The notes: generated by a model from the sequence alone, not told the origin. A stretch of DNA of 64,000 nucleotides from Mycobacterium sp. 236(2023) (GCF_029623955.1 NZ_JARSBP010000004.1:682001-746000), one strand, 5' to 3'. Shown: positions 49,872 to 59,525, counted from the stretch's first letter. Made by a program: numbers and translations.

Positions 49872-51278
49872 TCAGGAGTCGAAACCGAGACCCGCCGCGT
49901 CGAGGGCGCGCAGCAGCAGATTGCGCCGGCCAGCGGAGTGGTCGGCACGGTCCAGCGACCATCGGGTGGCCTGAATTCCGACGCTGGCCAGCGGTTCGGG
50001 TGGGAACGGTAACGGCTTGTTTCGCACCATCTCCAGCTGCGTGCGCGGCGTCGGCGTTCCGTCGAGAAGGTCGAGACAGACGTCGGCGGCGAACCTGGCC
50101 GCGCCCACCCCGAGCCCGGTGAAGCCGTTGACGTAGGCCACCCGCCCTTCGCGGGCCAATCCCCAGTGCGCACAGAACCGGGTGTTGGTGTCGATGGCGC
50201 CGGCCCACCGGTGGGTGAACCGGACGTCGTCGAGCTGCGGGAAGGTGACGAAGAAGTGCGCGGCCAACCTCCGGTACGTCTCCTGCCGGTCTTCATAGGC
50301 AGAGTTGACGCGGCGGCCGAAGTGGTAGACGGCGTCGTAACCGCCCCACACGATCCTGTTGTCCTTGCTCAGGCGGTAGTAGTGGAACTGGTTGGCGGAG
50401 TCGCCGATTCCCTGCCTGCCCTGCCAGCCGATCCGGCCGAGTTGTTCGTCGGTCAGCGGTTCGGTGGCCAGCACGTAGTCGTAGACGGGCACCGTGTAGA
50501 GCCGGTTGCGCTTCAGCAGGCTCGGGAACACATTGGTCGCCAGCACCACCTGACGGGCGAGGATCGGCCGTCCGTCGGTGTACACCCGCAGTGCCGCGCC
50601 GCCGGATTCGAGGCGCGACGCGGTGGTGTGTTCGTGGATCTCGACGCCCGCTTCGGCGCAGGCCCGCGCGAGCTCGAGCGCCAGCTTCGCAGGGTTGACG
50701 ATCGCGCAGGAGTCGGCGCTGAAGAGCCCGGCGAGATATGTCGGCGACTTCACCTGCTCGCGGATCTGCTCGCGGCCGAGGAACTCGCCGTGTCCGTCGG
50801 CGGCCGCCTCCGCCAGCCACTCGACCTGGTGGGGCTCGGTGGCGACACCGAGCATGCCGGTGCGTTCCCACTCGACGTCGAGGCCCAGCTCGGCGATCTC
50901 GGCCTGCATGCCGTCGAGGTTCTCGACACCCATAGCCTCAAGCGTGTCGATTTCGTTGGGCCAGCGGGTTTTTCCGTTCTCGAAGCCGTGGGTGAGGCTC
51001 GCGTCGACGAATCCGCCGTTGCGTCCCGACGCGGCCCAGCCGATGCGGTCGGCCTCGATGAGCACGATCTTGCGGTCGGGGTGACGACGCGCTGCGTGCA
51101 GGGCGCTCCACAATCCGGTGTAGCCGCCGCCGATCACGAGCAGGTCGCAGGTGACGGGTCCGGAGGTGGCCGGGAATTCTGGACGAGGGATGTCCAGCCA
51201 CATCGAGCCCAGCGTGGTCTCGGCGAGCGAACGGTCGATCAGAGCGGGGTCGACATGGGCATCGAAGACGGTCTCCAC
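49872..51278 (-). CDS. DAO-family FAD-dependent amine/amino-acid oxidoreductase
   Basis: 468 residues from GTG 51278 (VETVFDAHVDP); TAGTGT lies 7 bases upstream, consistent with a leaderless mRNA, and GTG 51296 is an alternative. FAD motif LLVIGGGYTGLWSALHAARR, then IGWAASGRNGGFVDASL, the usual covalent-FAD or substrate-pocket region of gamma-glutamylputrescine-oxidase-like enzymes. FTHRWAGAIDTNTRF and VNGFTGLGVGAARF complete the DAO fold. It likely oxidises a secondary or primary amine or an amino acid. The gene upstream ends (in its corrected frame) 10 bp before this start. Confidence 0.87.
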   Translation of the reverse strand: METVFDAHVDPALIDRSLAETTLGSMWLDIPRPEFPATSGPVTCDLLVIGGGYTGLWSALHAARRHPDRKIVLIEADRIGWAASGRNGGFVDASLTHGFENGKTRWPNEIDTLEAMGVENLDGMQAEIAELGLDVEWERTGMLGVATEPHQVEWLAEAAADGHGEFLGREQIREQVKSPTYLAGLFSADSCAIVNPAKLALELARACAEAGVEIHEHTTASRLESGGAALRVYTDGRPILARQVVLATNVFPSLLKRNRLYTVPVYDYVLATEPLTDEQLGRIGWQGRQGIGDSANQFHYYRLSKDNRIVWGGYDAVYHFGRRVNSAYEDRQETYRRLAAHFFVTFPQLDDVRFTHRWAGAIDTNTRFCAHWGLAREGRVAYVNGFTGLGVGAARFAADVCLDLLDGTPTPRTQLEMVRNKPLPFPPEPLASVGIQATRWSLDRADHSAGRRNLLLRALDAAGLGFDS

Positions 51279-52171
51279 ATGCCGAACACTACGCACTTGC
51301 AGGTTCCCAACCGGGCGGGCCGAAGATGTAGCCGAGTTTGGCGCGCAGTCCCCGCGCGGCGCGCACGTCCCGGCCGATGGGCCGCGTACTCGCGCGTCTG
51401 CAGCTTCCAGATGTTGAAGGTGTTCACCGGCTTCGTCAGCCCGTAGTGGGGCCGGAACTCCTCGTCCTGGAAGCTGCCGAAGATCCGATCCCAGATGATG
51501 AGGATTCCGCCGTAGTTCTTGTCCAGATACAACCGATCCATTCCGTGGTGCACGCGGTGGTGCGACGGGGTGTTGAACACGAATTCAAAAGGCCGCCAAA
51601 GCTTTCCGATCCGTTCGGTGTGAATCCAGAATTGGTAGATCAGGTTCAGCGAAAAGCTGAAGAAGACCATCCACGGCGGAACGCCCAACAGCGGCAACGG
51701 AATCCACATCAAGATCTCGCCGCTGTTGTTCCACTTCTGGCGCAGCGCCGTCGCGAAGTTGAAATACTGGCTGGAGTGATGAGCCTGGTGCGTGGCCCAG
51801 ATCAGCCGAACCCGGTGTGCCGTGCGGTGATAGGCGTAGAACAGCAGGTCGACGCCGAGGATCGCGATGACCCACGTGTACCACTGGGAGGCCGACAGCT
51901 GCCACGGCGCGACATAGGCGAAGATCGCGGCATAACCCAACAGCGCCAAGAACTTCCACGCACCCATGGTGGCGACCGAGACCAGGCCCATCGAGATGCT
52001 GGCGCGTGAATCACGCGCGTGATAGGCACCGCTGGGCGGGCTACCGTCCTCCTCGAGTTCTTCGAGTTTGCGCGCGGCGGTCCATTCCACGACGAGCAGC
52101 AGCAGGAAGAACGGGATCGCGAAGAGCACGGGATCGCGCATCTGCGGCGGAAGAAAATCCAGGAACTCCAC
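51239..52171 (-). CDS. Sterol-desaturase/fatty-acid-hydroxylase family protein with C-terminal frameshift
   Basis: Integral membrane diiron protein. GTG 52171 fits GGAGG 8 bases upstream; GTG 52180 is an alternative. The His clusters HRTAH, HQAHHSS and HHRVHH are the metal ligands of the family. About four hydrophobic segments precede them. In the open frame the C-terminus after LQTREYAA becomes a run of Arg/Ala-rich residues ending at 51239. One base out of frame the same DNA encodes IGRDVRAARGLRAKLG, then YIFGPPGWEPASA and a stop at 51289; FGPPGW is the usual family ending. An extra base in the GGG run at 51379-51381 explains this. The catalytic part is intact. Confidence 0.85.
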   Translation of the reverse strand: MEFLDFLPPQMRDPVLFAIPFFLLLLVVEWTAARKLEELEEDGSPPSGAYHARDSRASISMGLVSVATMGAWKFLALLGYAAIFAYVAPWQLSASQWYTWVIAILGVDLLFYAYHRTAHRVRLIWATHQAHHSSQYFNFATALRQKWNNSGEILMWIPLPLLGVPPWMVFFSFSLNLIYQFWIHTERIGKLWRPFEFVFNTPSHHRVHHGMDRLYLDKNYGGILIIWDRIFGSFQDEEFRPHYGLTKPVNTFNIWKLQTREYAAHRPGRARRAGTARQTRLHLRPARLGTCKCVVFGMWRPSSMPMSTPL

Positions 52172-52201
52172 GTCGAGCACCTCCGAGGTGAGTGTACGGC
52201 G

Positions 52202-53773
52202 CTACAGGAAGCTCAGGACGTCATCGCCCCAGGCACGGCGCACGTCGGCGTCGAGGTCGTCGACCACCGAGTCCTGCTTGTCGATGACCAGCGTCGGCCT
52301 GTCGTCGGCGCCGTAGGGCCGCCACTGCGGCTCCCCTGCTGGGCCGGACGGTTCGCCGTGGCGGGCGAAGTTCACCCACCGCGTCTGCATCCGTTTCGAG
52401 ACGGCGGTGCCTGCTTTGCGTCCGCCGAGCGCGAACGTCGGATCCTTGCGCCCGGACCCGAGGTTGCCCCACACGAAGGGCAGTTCGGTGGCGTGGGCGG
52501 CGTGCAGACGCACGGCGCGCAGCAGCGGGGTCGCGAAGTCGAATCGGTACAGGTACACGGGCGCGACCTGCCGGTGGCCGTCGGCGAACCAGATCGACGG
52601 CATGCGGAAGCCGAGATCGCTGGTGAGCCCGAGTCCTTTGCCCTTGCCCCGGCCGCGGTAGGTGCCTCTGAGTTCGTCTTCGCTGGGCAACTGCAGGCTC
52701 GGCTGTTCGGCGGCGATCTCGGCGAACATCGCCTTGATGGACTCCGGAGCGATCGGCATCAGCGGCGACTTCATGTACCGGAAGAGCGCGGCCTCGTTCT
52801 TGTTGGTGCCGATGATGAGCGGCACCGGGTGGGTCTTGCCGTTGCGGGCCAGGTTGACCGGGTAGTCGGGCAGCAGGTCGCCGTCGACGGTCGGCGCGAA
52901 CGCCAGCGTGCCTGGGGTGCTCACCGGCACTTCGTTGAACAGGGTGCGCGACGCTTCGACCAACGTGCCGATCGGCGCGTCGTGCATTCGGGACAGCTCG
53001 TCGTGCCCGACGCCGAGGACCTCGAGGAACCGCGTCGCCACGCGCCGTGCCCGGCCGAGGTCGTAGGTCGATGTCGCAGGCGAACTCTGGGCGATCGCTG
53101 CGCCGAACAGGCCGGCCGCGTCGGGACTGCCGAGCAGTGCGGTGACGATGCCGCCGCCCGCCGATTCGCCGAACAGCGTCACCTTGGTCGGGTCGCCGCC
53201 GAAGGCCGCGATGTTGTCGCGAACCCAGCGCAACGCGGCGAGGACGTCGCGGATGCCGACGTTCGTCGCGAAGCGTCCGGAGTCGTCGCCGAGCGTGGAC
53301 AGCTCGAGGAACCCGAGGGCGCCGAGCCGGTAGTTGACGTTGACGACGACGACGTCGCCGGCCGAGGACAGCGTGCGTCCGTGATAGAGAGGCTGGCTGC
53401 CCGAGCCCAGGACGTAGGCGCCACCGTGCACCCACACCATCACGGGCTTGCGGTCACCGGGCTGGGTTCCCGAGGGGGCCCACACGTTCACCGTGAGGAA
53501 GTCCTCGCCCTGCGGCGCGCCCAGATCGAGCGGGATCTTGGGGTCGGTGGGCTGGGGGCACACGGGTCCGACGTGGCCGGCTTCCAGCGGTTGGGTCCAC
53601 GCCACCGGCGGTTCCGGGGCGCGCCACCGCAGCTCCCCCACCGGGGCGGCGGCGTAACGGACGCCCTTCCAGGCTTTGACGATTCCGTCGTCGACACCAC
53701 GCACCGGCCCACTCGTCGTCTCGACGACAGGCCTGCCACCTGCCGAACTGCGCGTTGTGGCCTCCGTGGTCAT
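52202..53773 (-). CDS. Type-B carboxylesterase (LipT-like)
   Basis: 523 residues. Carboxylesterase family with oxyanion motif VWVHGGAY (residues 114-121), nucleophile Ser204 in FGESAGGG, a probable acid in GTNKNEAALF and the catalytic His in HAAHATELPFVWG. The N-terminal GPVRGVDDGIVKAWKGVRYAAAP is typical. No signal peptide, so probably cytoplasmic. It resembles M. tuberculosis LipT (Rv2045c). It probably hydrolyses short-chain or xenobiotic esters. It lies 30 bp before the sterol-desaturase gene on the same strand, so the two and the DAO gene may share a transcript. Confidence 0.92.
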   Translation of the reverse strand: MTTEATTRSSAGGRPVVETTSGPVRGVDDGIVKAWKGVRYAAAPVGELRWRAPEPPVAWTQPLEAGHVGPVCPQPTDPKIPLDLGAPQGEDFLTVNVWAPSGTQPGDRKPVMVWVHGGAYVLGSGSQPLYHGRTLSSAGDVVVVNVNYRLGALGFLELSTLGDDSGRFATNVGIRDVLAALRWVRDNIAAFGGDPTKVTLFGESAGGGIVTALLGSPDAAGLFGAAIAQSSPATSTYDLGRARRVATRFLEVLGVGHDELSRMHDAPIGTLVEASRTLFNEVPVSTPGTLAFAPTVDGDLLPDYPVNLARNGKTHPVPLIIGTNKNEAALFRYMKSPLMPIAPESIKAMFAEIAAEQPSLQLPSEDELRGTYRGRGKGKGLGLTSDLGFRMPSIWFADGHRQVAPVYLYRFDFATPLLRAVRLHAAHATELPFVWGNLGSGRKDPTFALGGRKAGTAVSKRMQTRWVNFARHGEPSGPAGEPQWRPYGADDRPTLVIDKQDSVVDDLDADVRRAWGDDVLSFL

Positions 53774-53815
53774 GCCGACCTCCTCAGGTTGATCGGTACG
53801 CCAGTGTACCAGGGG

Positions 53816-55003
53816 CTAGTGCCGTCGAGATCCGAGCGCGCCGGCCAGCAGGATCAGCGCAATGCCCGCGGCGGGCACGGTCAGGAGGCCCACCCGGAGG
53901 CCGTTCGCGTCGGCGACCACGCCGACGATCAGCGGCGCCCCCAGGAACCCGACCCGCATCAACCACGTCAGGATCGTCAGACCGGTCCCCGGACGCAGGC
54001 CGGGAAGCTCGTCGGCGGCCCGCATCGCCGCCGGCACCACCGTCGCCACGCCGAGGCCGGCGGCCGCGAATCCGGCGATCGTGCCGGGAACCGTCGGGAA
54101 GGCCAGCGCGACACCCATGCCCGCGGCGGTGAGCGCGCCCCCCGCTCGTGCCACCGCGCGGTCGCCGAACCGGTCGACCAGCCGGTCCCCGACCATCCGC
54201 CCGACGAACATGAAACCGACCAGGGCCACGTAGCCGAGTACTGCGACCGCGCCGGGCGCGTCGAGGGTGTCCCGTAGATACAAGGTGGCCCAGGAACTGC
54301 CCGCGTCCTCGACCGTCGCACCGGCCACCGCGATCCCCACCAGGGCGAGCAGCGTCAGGTAGACCATTGCCCCGGCCGGAGCCTCGCCCTGGTTGTGGGT
54401 GGACGGATGGTCGTCGTGGTCGGGTCCGTGGAGCAGGTAGGGATAGGCGGCGAAGACGACCGCGCAGAAGACCACGGCCGCGAACCCGAGGTGGATGGGG
54501 CGCGGAATGTCCAGCGCAATGGCGGCCGCGCCCATCAGGCCGCCGATGATCGCACCGACCGCCCAGATCGCGTGCAGGGAATTGATGATCGAACGTCCGT
54601 AATTGCGTTGCAGCCGCAGCCCGTTGACGTTCTGGGCGACGTCGGTGACGGAGTCGCAGGCGCCCGCCATAAGGAGCGCTGCTGCGAACACCAGTGGTGT
54701 CGGGGCCAGTGCTGCGACCACGATCAGCGACGCCAGCGCCACGGTCGTCACGACGGCGACCCGAGCGGAGTGGAAGCGCCGGACCAAGGCTCCCGCGGTG
54801 AGGCCGGCCAGCAGTGCGCCCGCCGAGAACGAGGCGACGGCCGCGCCGTAGACGGCGTTGGACATCGCCAGGTCGGTCTTGATCTCCGGGAAGCGCGGCA
54901 GCAGGTTGGCGAAGAGCGCGCCGTTGGTGAGGAACAACGCGGCGGCTGCGAACCGGGCCCGGCGGATACGCGCTTCGCCGCCGGCGAGCGGTTCTGGCGC
55001 CAT
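53816..55003 (-). CDS. MFS transporter
   Basis: 395 residues from ATG 55003 (MAPEPLAGGEAR). About twelve hydrophobic segments. The loop 2-3 motif AGALVRRFHSARV corresponds to the MFS signature, and VGRMVGDRLVDRFGDR in the second half repeats it. An acidic/His-rich central loop (HGPDHDDHPSTHNQGE) separates the halves. The sequence resembles the fucose-permease/YbjJ-type subgroup. Substrate unknown. It is divergent from malQ, with 58 bp between starts. Confidence 0.88.
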   Translation of the reverse strand: MAPEPLAGGEARIRRARFAAAALFLTNGALFANLLPRFPEIKTDLAMSNAVYGAAVASFSAGALLAGLTAGALVRRFHSARVAVVTTVALASLIVVAALAPTPLVFAAALLMAGACDSVTDVAQNVNGLRLQRNYGRSIINSLHAIWAVGAIIGGLMGAAAIALDIPRPIHLGFAAVVFCAVVFAAYPYLLHGPDHDDHPSTHNQGEAPAGAMVYLTLLALVGIAVAGATVEDAGSSWATLYLRDTLDAPGAVAVLGYVALVGFMFVGRMVGDRLVDRFGDRAVARAGGALTAAGMGVALAFPTVPGTIAGFAAAGLGVATVVPAAMRAADELPGLRPGTGLTILTWLMRVGFLGAPLIVGVVADANGLRVGLLTVPAAGIALILLAGALGSRRH

Positions 55004-55061
55004 GAGCTGCGACCCTACCTTCGACGTTTGCAAACGCTCTTCACAGGGCAAGATTGGCGCC

Positions 55062-57200
55062 ATGTCCGATGACACCGAGCTGTCCGCGTCGCTGATCGAG
55101 CTGGCCCAGCGGTACGGGGTGGCGACCCAGTACACGGACTGGACCGGTGGCCAGGTGCCGGTGACTCCATCGACCCTGATCGCCGTACTCGACGCGCTGG
55201 GTGTGGCCGCGGGGACTGAGCAGGATCGCGCCGATGCGCTGGCCGCTCACGACCGCGACTACTGGGTGCGCCCGCTGCCGCCGACGATCGTCGGACGGTC
55301 CGGCGCGACGACGCCGTTCTGGGTGCACGTCACGCACGGCGACCCGGCCCGGCTGTGGTTGCGGCTCGAGGACGGCAGCGTCCGCACCGGAGTCCGGCAG
55401 CTCGAAAACAACAGGCCCCCTTTCGAAGTCGACGGCAGGCTGATCGGCGAGGCCACCTTCGAGCTGCCCGCGGATCTGCCGATCGGCTACCACCGGCTCC
55501 ATCTTCAGGTCGGGTCATCCGATGTCAGCACCACGGTGATCGTGTCGCCGAGCACGCTGCAGCGTTCGACCCCTTTGCGGACGGGGCGAACGTGGGGTCT
55601 GGCCACCCAGCTCTACAGTGTTCGCTCGCGAAAATCATGGGGCACAGGCGATTTGACGGACCTCACCGATCTCGCGGTGTGGTCGGCCGCCCGGCACGGC
55701 GCGGGTTTCGTGCTCGCCAATCCTCTGCACGCCGCCGCGCCTGTCGCACCGATGGAGCCCTCGCCGTACCTGCCGACCTCGCGGCGGTTCGTCAACCCGC
55801 TGTATCTGCGAGTCGAGGCGGTTCCGGAGTTCGCGTACGTCAGGCACCGCAGCCGTATCCGTAAGGCTCAGGCCCAGGTGCAGTCGAGGGCCAGTCGTGC
55901 GAAGCAGATCGACCGTGACGCGGCGTGGAAGGCCAAGCGCGCGGCGTTGGAGACGCTGTACCTGGTCGAGTTGTCGGCGGGCCGCGAGCTCGCCTACCAG
56001 GCATTCCGGGAACGCGAAGGCCGCAGCCTGGATGACTTCGCGACCTGGTGCGCGCTGGCCGAGAACTACGGTGCGGACTGGCATCAGTGGCCGGAGGAAC
56101 TGCAGCACCCGCACAGCGATGCGGTGGCCGCATTCGTCGAGGCGCACGCCTCGGAGGTCGACTTCCACCGCTGGCTGCAGTGGCTGGTCGACGAGCAGCT
56201 GTCGGCTGCTCAGGACTCGGCGGTGCAGGCAGGCATGGAGCTCGGCATCATGCACGACCTCGCGGTGGGCGTGGATCCCGATGGGGCAGACGCCTGGGCG
56301 TTGCAGGACGTGCTGGCGCTCGGGGTCACCGCGGGTGCACCGCCGGACGAGTTCAACCAGCTCGGACAAGACTGGTCGCAGCCGCCGTGGCGCCCGGACA
56401 GGCTGGCCGACGCCGCGTATGAACCGTTCCGGGCACTGGTCAGCGCGGTGTTGCGGCATGCGGGCGGCGTCCGCATCGACCACATCATCGGGCTGTTCCG
56501 GTTGTGGTGGATTCCGAAGGGCGCGCTGCCGACCGTCGGCACCTATGTGCGTTACGACCACGAGGCGATGATCGGGATCGTCGCGCTGGAAGCGCACCGC
56601 GCCGGGGCTGTCGTGGTCGGTGAAGACCTCGGGACGGTCGAGCCGTGGGTTCGGGACTATCTGCGTGACCGTGGCCTGTTCGGCACGTCGATCTTGTGGT
56701 TTGAGATGGCTGGAGACGGACCGTTGCCTGCGCAGCGGTGGCGCGAGTATTGCCTGTCGGCGGTGACGACGCACGATCTTCCGCCGACGGCGGGGTATCT
56801 GGCGGGCGAGCATGTGCGCCTGCGCGACGAACTCGGTCTGCTGACCCGTTCGGCGGCCGAGGAATTGGCCAGTGATCGCGCGCATCAGGAATCCTGGATG
56901 GCCGAGCTTCGCCGCGTCGGGCTGCTCGATGACGGGGACGAGGACGTTGATCGGGTGGTGCTGGCACTGCACCGCTATCTGGGCCGCACTCCCTCACGTC
57001 TGCTGTCTCTGTCGCTGGCCGACGCGGTCGGTGAGAAGCGCACCCAGAATCAGCCGGGAACGACGGACGAATACCCGAACTGGCGGGTCCCCCTGGGCGG
57101 CCCGGACGGTAGGCAGATGCTCCTCGAGGACATCTTTACGGATCCCCGCGCCGCGGCGCTGTGTGAGGCCATGCAGGCCGCCGTTAAACCGCGCAGCTGA
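55062..57200 (+). CDS. malQ: 4-alpha-glucanotransferase (amylomaltase, GH77)
   Basis: 712 residues from ATG 55062 (MSDDTELSASLIEL); the longer open frame overlaps the divergent MFS gene. GH77 enzyme transferring alpha-1,4-glucan segments. Catalytic nucleophile Asp473 (GGVRIDHIIGLF), acid/base Glu521 (VVGEDLGTVEP) and third carboxylate Asp572 (TTHDLPPTAGY) are all present. The N-terminal beta-sandwich extension typical of actinobacterial MalQ precedes them. The length agrees with M. tuberculosis MalQ (Rv1781c, 724). In mycobacteria it takes part in maltodextrin and glycogen turnover. No other sugar genes are adjacent. Confidence 0.96.
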   Translation: MSDDTELSASLIELAQRYGVATQYTDWTGGQVPVTPSTLIAVLDALGVAAGTEQDRADALAAHDRDYWVRPLPPTIVGRSGATTPFWVHVTHGDPARLWLRLEDGSVRTGVRQLENNRPPFEVDGRLIGEATFELPADLPIGYHRLHLQVGSSDVSTTVIVSPSTLQRSTPLRTGRTWGLATQLYSVRSRKSWGTGDLTDLTDLAVWSAARHGAGFVLANPLHAAAPVAPMEPSPYLPTSRRFVNPLYLRVEAVPEFAYVRHRSRIRKAQAQVQSRASRAKQIDRDAAWKAKRAALETLYLVELSAGRELAYQAFREREGRSLDDFATWCALAENYGADWHQWPEELQHPHSDAVAAFVEAHASEVDFHRWLQWLVDEQLSAAQDSAVQAGMELGIMHDLAVGVDPDGADAWALQDVLALGVTAGAPPDEFNQLGQDWSQPPWRPDRLADAAYEPFRALVSAVLRHAGGVRIDHIIGLFRLWWIPKGALPTVGTYVRYDHEAMIGIVALEAHRAGAVVVGEDLGTVEPWVRDYLRDRGLFGTSILWFEMAGDGPLPAQRWREYCLSAVTTHDLPPTAGYLAGEHVRLRDELGLLTRSAAEELASDRAHQESWMAELRRVGLLDDGDEDVDRVVLALHRYLGRTPSRLLSLSLADAVGEKRTQNQPGTTDEYPNWRVPLGGPDGRQMLLEDIFTDPRAAALCEAMQAAVKPRS

Positions 57201-57428
57201 TTCTGGCGGGTCGGAACGCGCTCGCGCGACGGACTTGCTGCATCTCGCGTCCTCCCACCGCAGCAAATTCTGAGGGGCGAGCGCCCTCCTTCGTGTCGTT
57301 TTCGCAATCTTCAGAGTATGGCCTGATCATGTGCTACTTTCCCCCAAGTCAGCTTGACACCTCGGCCTCAACGAGCCAACGGCGACGCAAGTTTGGCGAT
57401 GAAACAGTTCATGGGGAGGGGTTGCTGA

Positions 57429-59351
57429 ATGTCCACAGGGGTACCGGAAGAGGTGGCGAATACCCGCCGGCACGGCCGAGGAAGACACCGAGCCGCGACG
57501 CGCGGTCGGGTCGAACCGTATGCATGGCTCGGCGCAGGGGCGGTGACGCTCGGTGTCGGCGCGGCGCTGGTGTCAGGTGCGGGAGCAGCCAGCGCCGACA
57601 CTCCTTCGTCGGACCAAAGCGGTTCCACAAGCGTGGCGTCGCCGTCGTCCAAGTCGACGCGAGAGGCCCCGAGCGCCCGAAACTCGTCGGGTGGATCAGC
57701 CTCCACGAAGCCCCCGGCCCCGGACGACACTGCGCAGGAGCGCTCTCCGTCGCGCAAGAACGACGATTCGAGCAGCGACGAAGCCGATGACGGAGGACGC
57801 GGCGTGGCCCGAGGTTCGAGCCACGAGTCAGTCGGGGACGCACTCGAAGACGACGACCTCAACGCCGACACCCTCTCCGAGATCGACCTGAAATCGGCCC
57901 CCGCGTTGCAGGCACACGAGGGGTCCGTGGCAGCGGGCGCTGAAAACTCGGTCGTGCCCGACGCGACGCTCGCCGGGAACGCGAGGCTGGCAACCTCGTC
58001 GACCAGCCAGGCGTGGCTGGACGACGAAGAGGTGGCAGGCATCCCACCCGAATTGGAGGTGCCAGAACTTGCCTACGTCCCGGTGGATGACATGCCGTAC
58101 GTCTTCGGGGTACCGGGCAAGGATCCAAACATGCCGTCGGGGTCTGACGGGGTGGTCATCGTGGACCCGACCGGCCGCGATTGGAACAATTGGGGCTTGG
58201 CGCTGCTCCGTCAGCGGTGGGCGCAGACAGAGTCGAACTACTCGATCAATGGTCCGCGCATTCTCAGCTTTTCAGAATACCCACCGCGGGATTTCTCCGG
58301 TGACGAGCAGCCCTATCTGGACGCTGGTTATTGGGATGTCTATTCCTCGGTCTCCAGAGACGATGCCTACGAAGTATTCAGACAGCGTCTGACCCCCCTC
58401 GATGGCCCGCTCCGCGATTTCGATATTTACGTCGTGCAGTACCGCCTCGTCGAAGTCGCGAGCACGGACTCAACCGGTTACACCTCGTACACGACTGCGT
58501 ATGAAACCGTGGGAATTGAGCTGCTCACCGACGACCACGAGATTGTCAACTACGCGCATCAAAAGGCGATTTTCTCCAAGAATGCCCTCAACGAATGGGT
58601 CCTGAACTACGACCGCGAAGCATCGGTCTACATCGGACACGCGATTGTGGCGATCGCCAAGGATGAGTTCCCCAGCGAGCTCTTCGAACCCCGGCCGCGG
58701 CCCGATTTCGACGGGGACGGTATCCCAGACGACGAAGACCCCGACAAAGACGGCGACGGCGTCCCTTCGGTGGAGGACCCCGACGACTTCGACTCGGACA
58801 TTCCCGGCGACCCGAGCGATCCTGACCCGAGCGATCCTGACCCGAGCGATCCTGACCCGAGCGATCCTGGAGGTCCTGGCGACCCCGGTGATCCTGGCGA
58901 CCCCGGTGATCCTGGAGATCCCGGTGATCCCGGGACGGATCCAGAAGATCCGTCGAATGGCTTGTGGGAAAAGACGTGGGAACGTCTGGGTGAGCAAGTC
59001 CGCGGTGTCGGCGATGCATTGCGCGCATGGGAGCCGTCGGGATGGGTGAAGTATGTGCTTCCGCCCGATATCGGAAAGGTTTTAGGTTTTGTGTGGGACC
59101 GCTATGTCGGCGCTGCCTACAGCTTCGCGAGTCAAACGCAGAATTTTGTTTCTGTAGTGACAGGTATCTTGGCCGGCGATTGGGCCGACGTCAGGGATGA
59201 GCTCAAAGACTCATTTCACGTCGTACTCGACAGTCTACCGTCCTTCATTCCCGACCGAATCATCGGACCTGTGCGGGATTTTCTGGACAAGAATGTGGAT
59301 CGCATCGTCGATCGGTTCGAAAGATGGGACCCGCGTACCCCGGCTGCATAG
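57429..59351 (+). CDS. Secreted DP-repeat protein with thrombospondin-3-like calcium motif, function unknown
   Basis: 640 residues from ATG 57429, with GGGGAGGGG upstream. The basic N-terminus and hydrophobic signal (WLGAGAVTLGVGAALVSGAG, cleavage near ASAD) resemble the leader of large mycobacterial surface proteins. A long Ser/Asp/Glu-rich disordered region (about 55-200), a folded region of unknown family (about 205-420) and then an Asp-rich DFDGDGIPDDEDPDKDGDG motif follow. Next come four DPSDP and several GDP repeats (about 461-500), and finally a helical C-terminal region (WEKTWERLGEQVRGVGDAL). The thrombospondin-3-like motif usually binds Ca2+. Its base composition is less GC-biased than neighbouring genes. 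A strong hairpin follows the stop. Confidence 0.85.
   Translation: MSTGVPEEVANTRRHGRGRHRAATRGRVEPYAWLGAGAVTLGVGAALVSGAGAASADTPSSDQSGSTSVASPSSKSTREAPSARNSSGGSASTKPPAPDDTAQERSPSRKNDDSSSDEADDGGRGVARGSSHESVGDALEDDDLNADTLSEIDLKSAPALQAHEGSVAAGAENSVVPDATLAGNARLATSSTSQAWLDDEEVAGIPPELEVPELAYVPVDDMPYVFGVPGKDPNMPSGSDGVVIVDPTGRDWNNWGLALLRQRWAQTESNYSINGPRILSFSEYPPRDFSGDEQPYLDAGYWDVYSSVSRDDAYEVFRQRLTPLDGPLRDFDIYVVQYRLVEVASTDSTGYTSYTTAYETVGIELLTDDHEIVNYAHQKAIFSKNALNEWVLNYDREASVYIGHAIVAIAKDEFPSELFEPRPRPDFDGDGIPDDEDPDKDGDGVPSVEDPDDFDSDIPGDPSDPDPSDPDPSDPDPSDPGGPGDPGDPGDPGDPGDPGDPGTDPEDPSNGLWEKTWERLGEQVRGVGDALRAWEPSGWVKYVLPPDIGKVLGFVWDRYVGAAYSFASQTQNFVSVVTGILAGDWADVRDELKDSFHVVLDSLPSFIPDRIIGPVRDFLDKNVDRIVDRFERWDPRTPAA
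58809..58931 (+). repeat. In-frame tandem repeats (4 x 15 bp, then 3 x 18 bp)
   Basis: Four exact copies of GACCCGAGCGATCCT occupy 58809-58868 and encode DPSDP. Three 18-bp units (two identical GGCGACCCCGGTGATCCT at 58878-58913, one diverged at 58914-58931) encode GDPGDP. Unit lengths are multiples of three, so copy number can vary without frameshift. The perfect identity of the 15-bp copies suggests recent slippage. Confidence 0.9.
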
Positions 59352-59389
59352 GGCCGAGTCGTAACGGCGACAGACTCCCCTGAGGCACC

Positions 59390-59416
59390 GAAGCCACCTC
59401 CCAAGGAGGTGGCTTC
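59390..59416 (+). terminator. Perfect 12-bp-stem hairpin after the secreted repeat protein
   Basis: GAAGCCACCTCC, a 3-base loop and GGAGGTGGCTTC form a perfect stem 38 bp after the stop codon at 59351. No long T-run follows (GTTGTGT), as is usual for mycobacterial intrinsic terminators. It lies between two plus-strand genes, so it probably insulates the downstream small secreted protein. Confidence 0.75.
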
Positions 59417-59525
59417 GTTGTGTCTGCGGTCAGGCCCGGTGTAACGCCGAGGCCCGCTGCAGCGGTTTCACATTCGTCACTGCTGCGATATGTTCGCACC
59501 GCATACCGAACCCGAGGGAGTTTTT

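Noticed and set aside
58809..58931. CRISPR-like array
   Set aside because: Repeats are 15 and 18 bp, adjacent without spacers, and in frame within a coding region.
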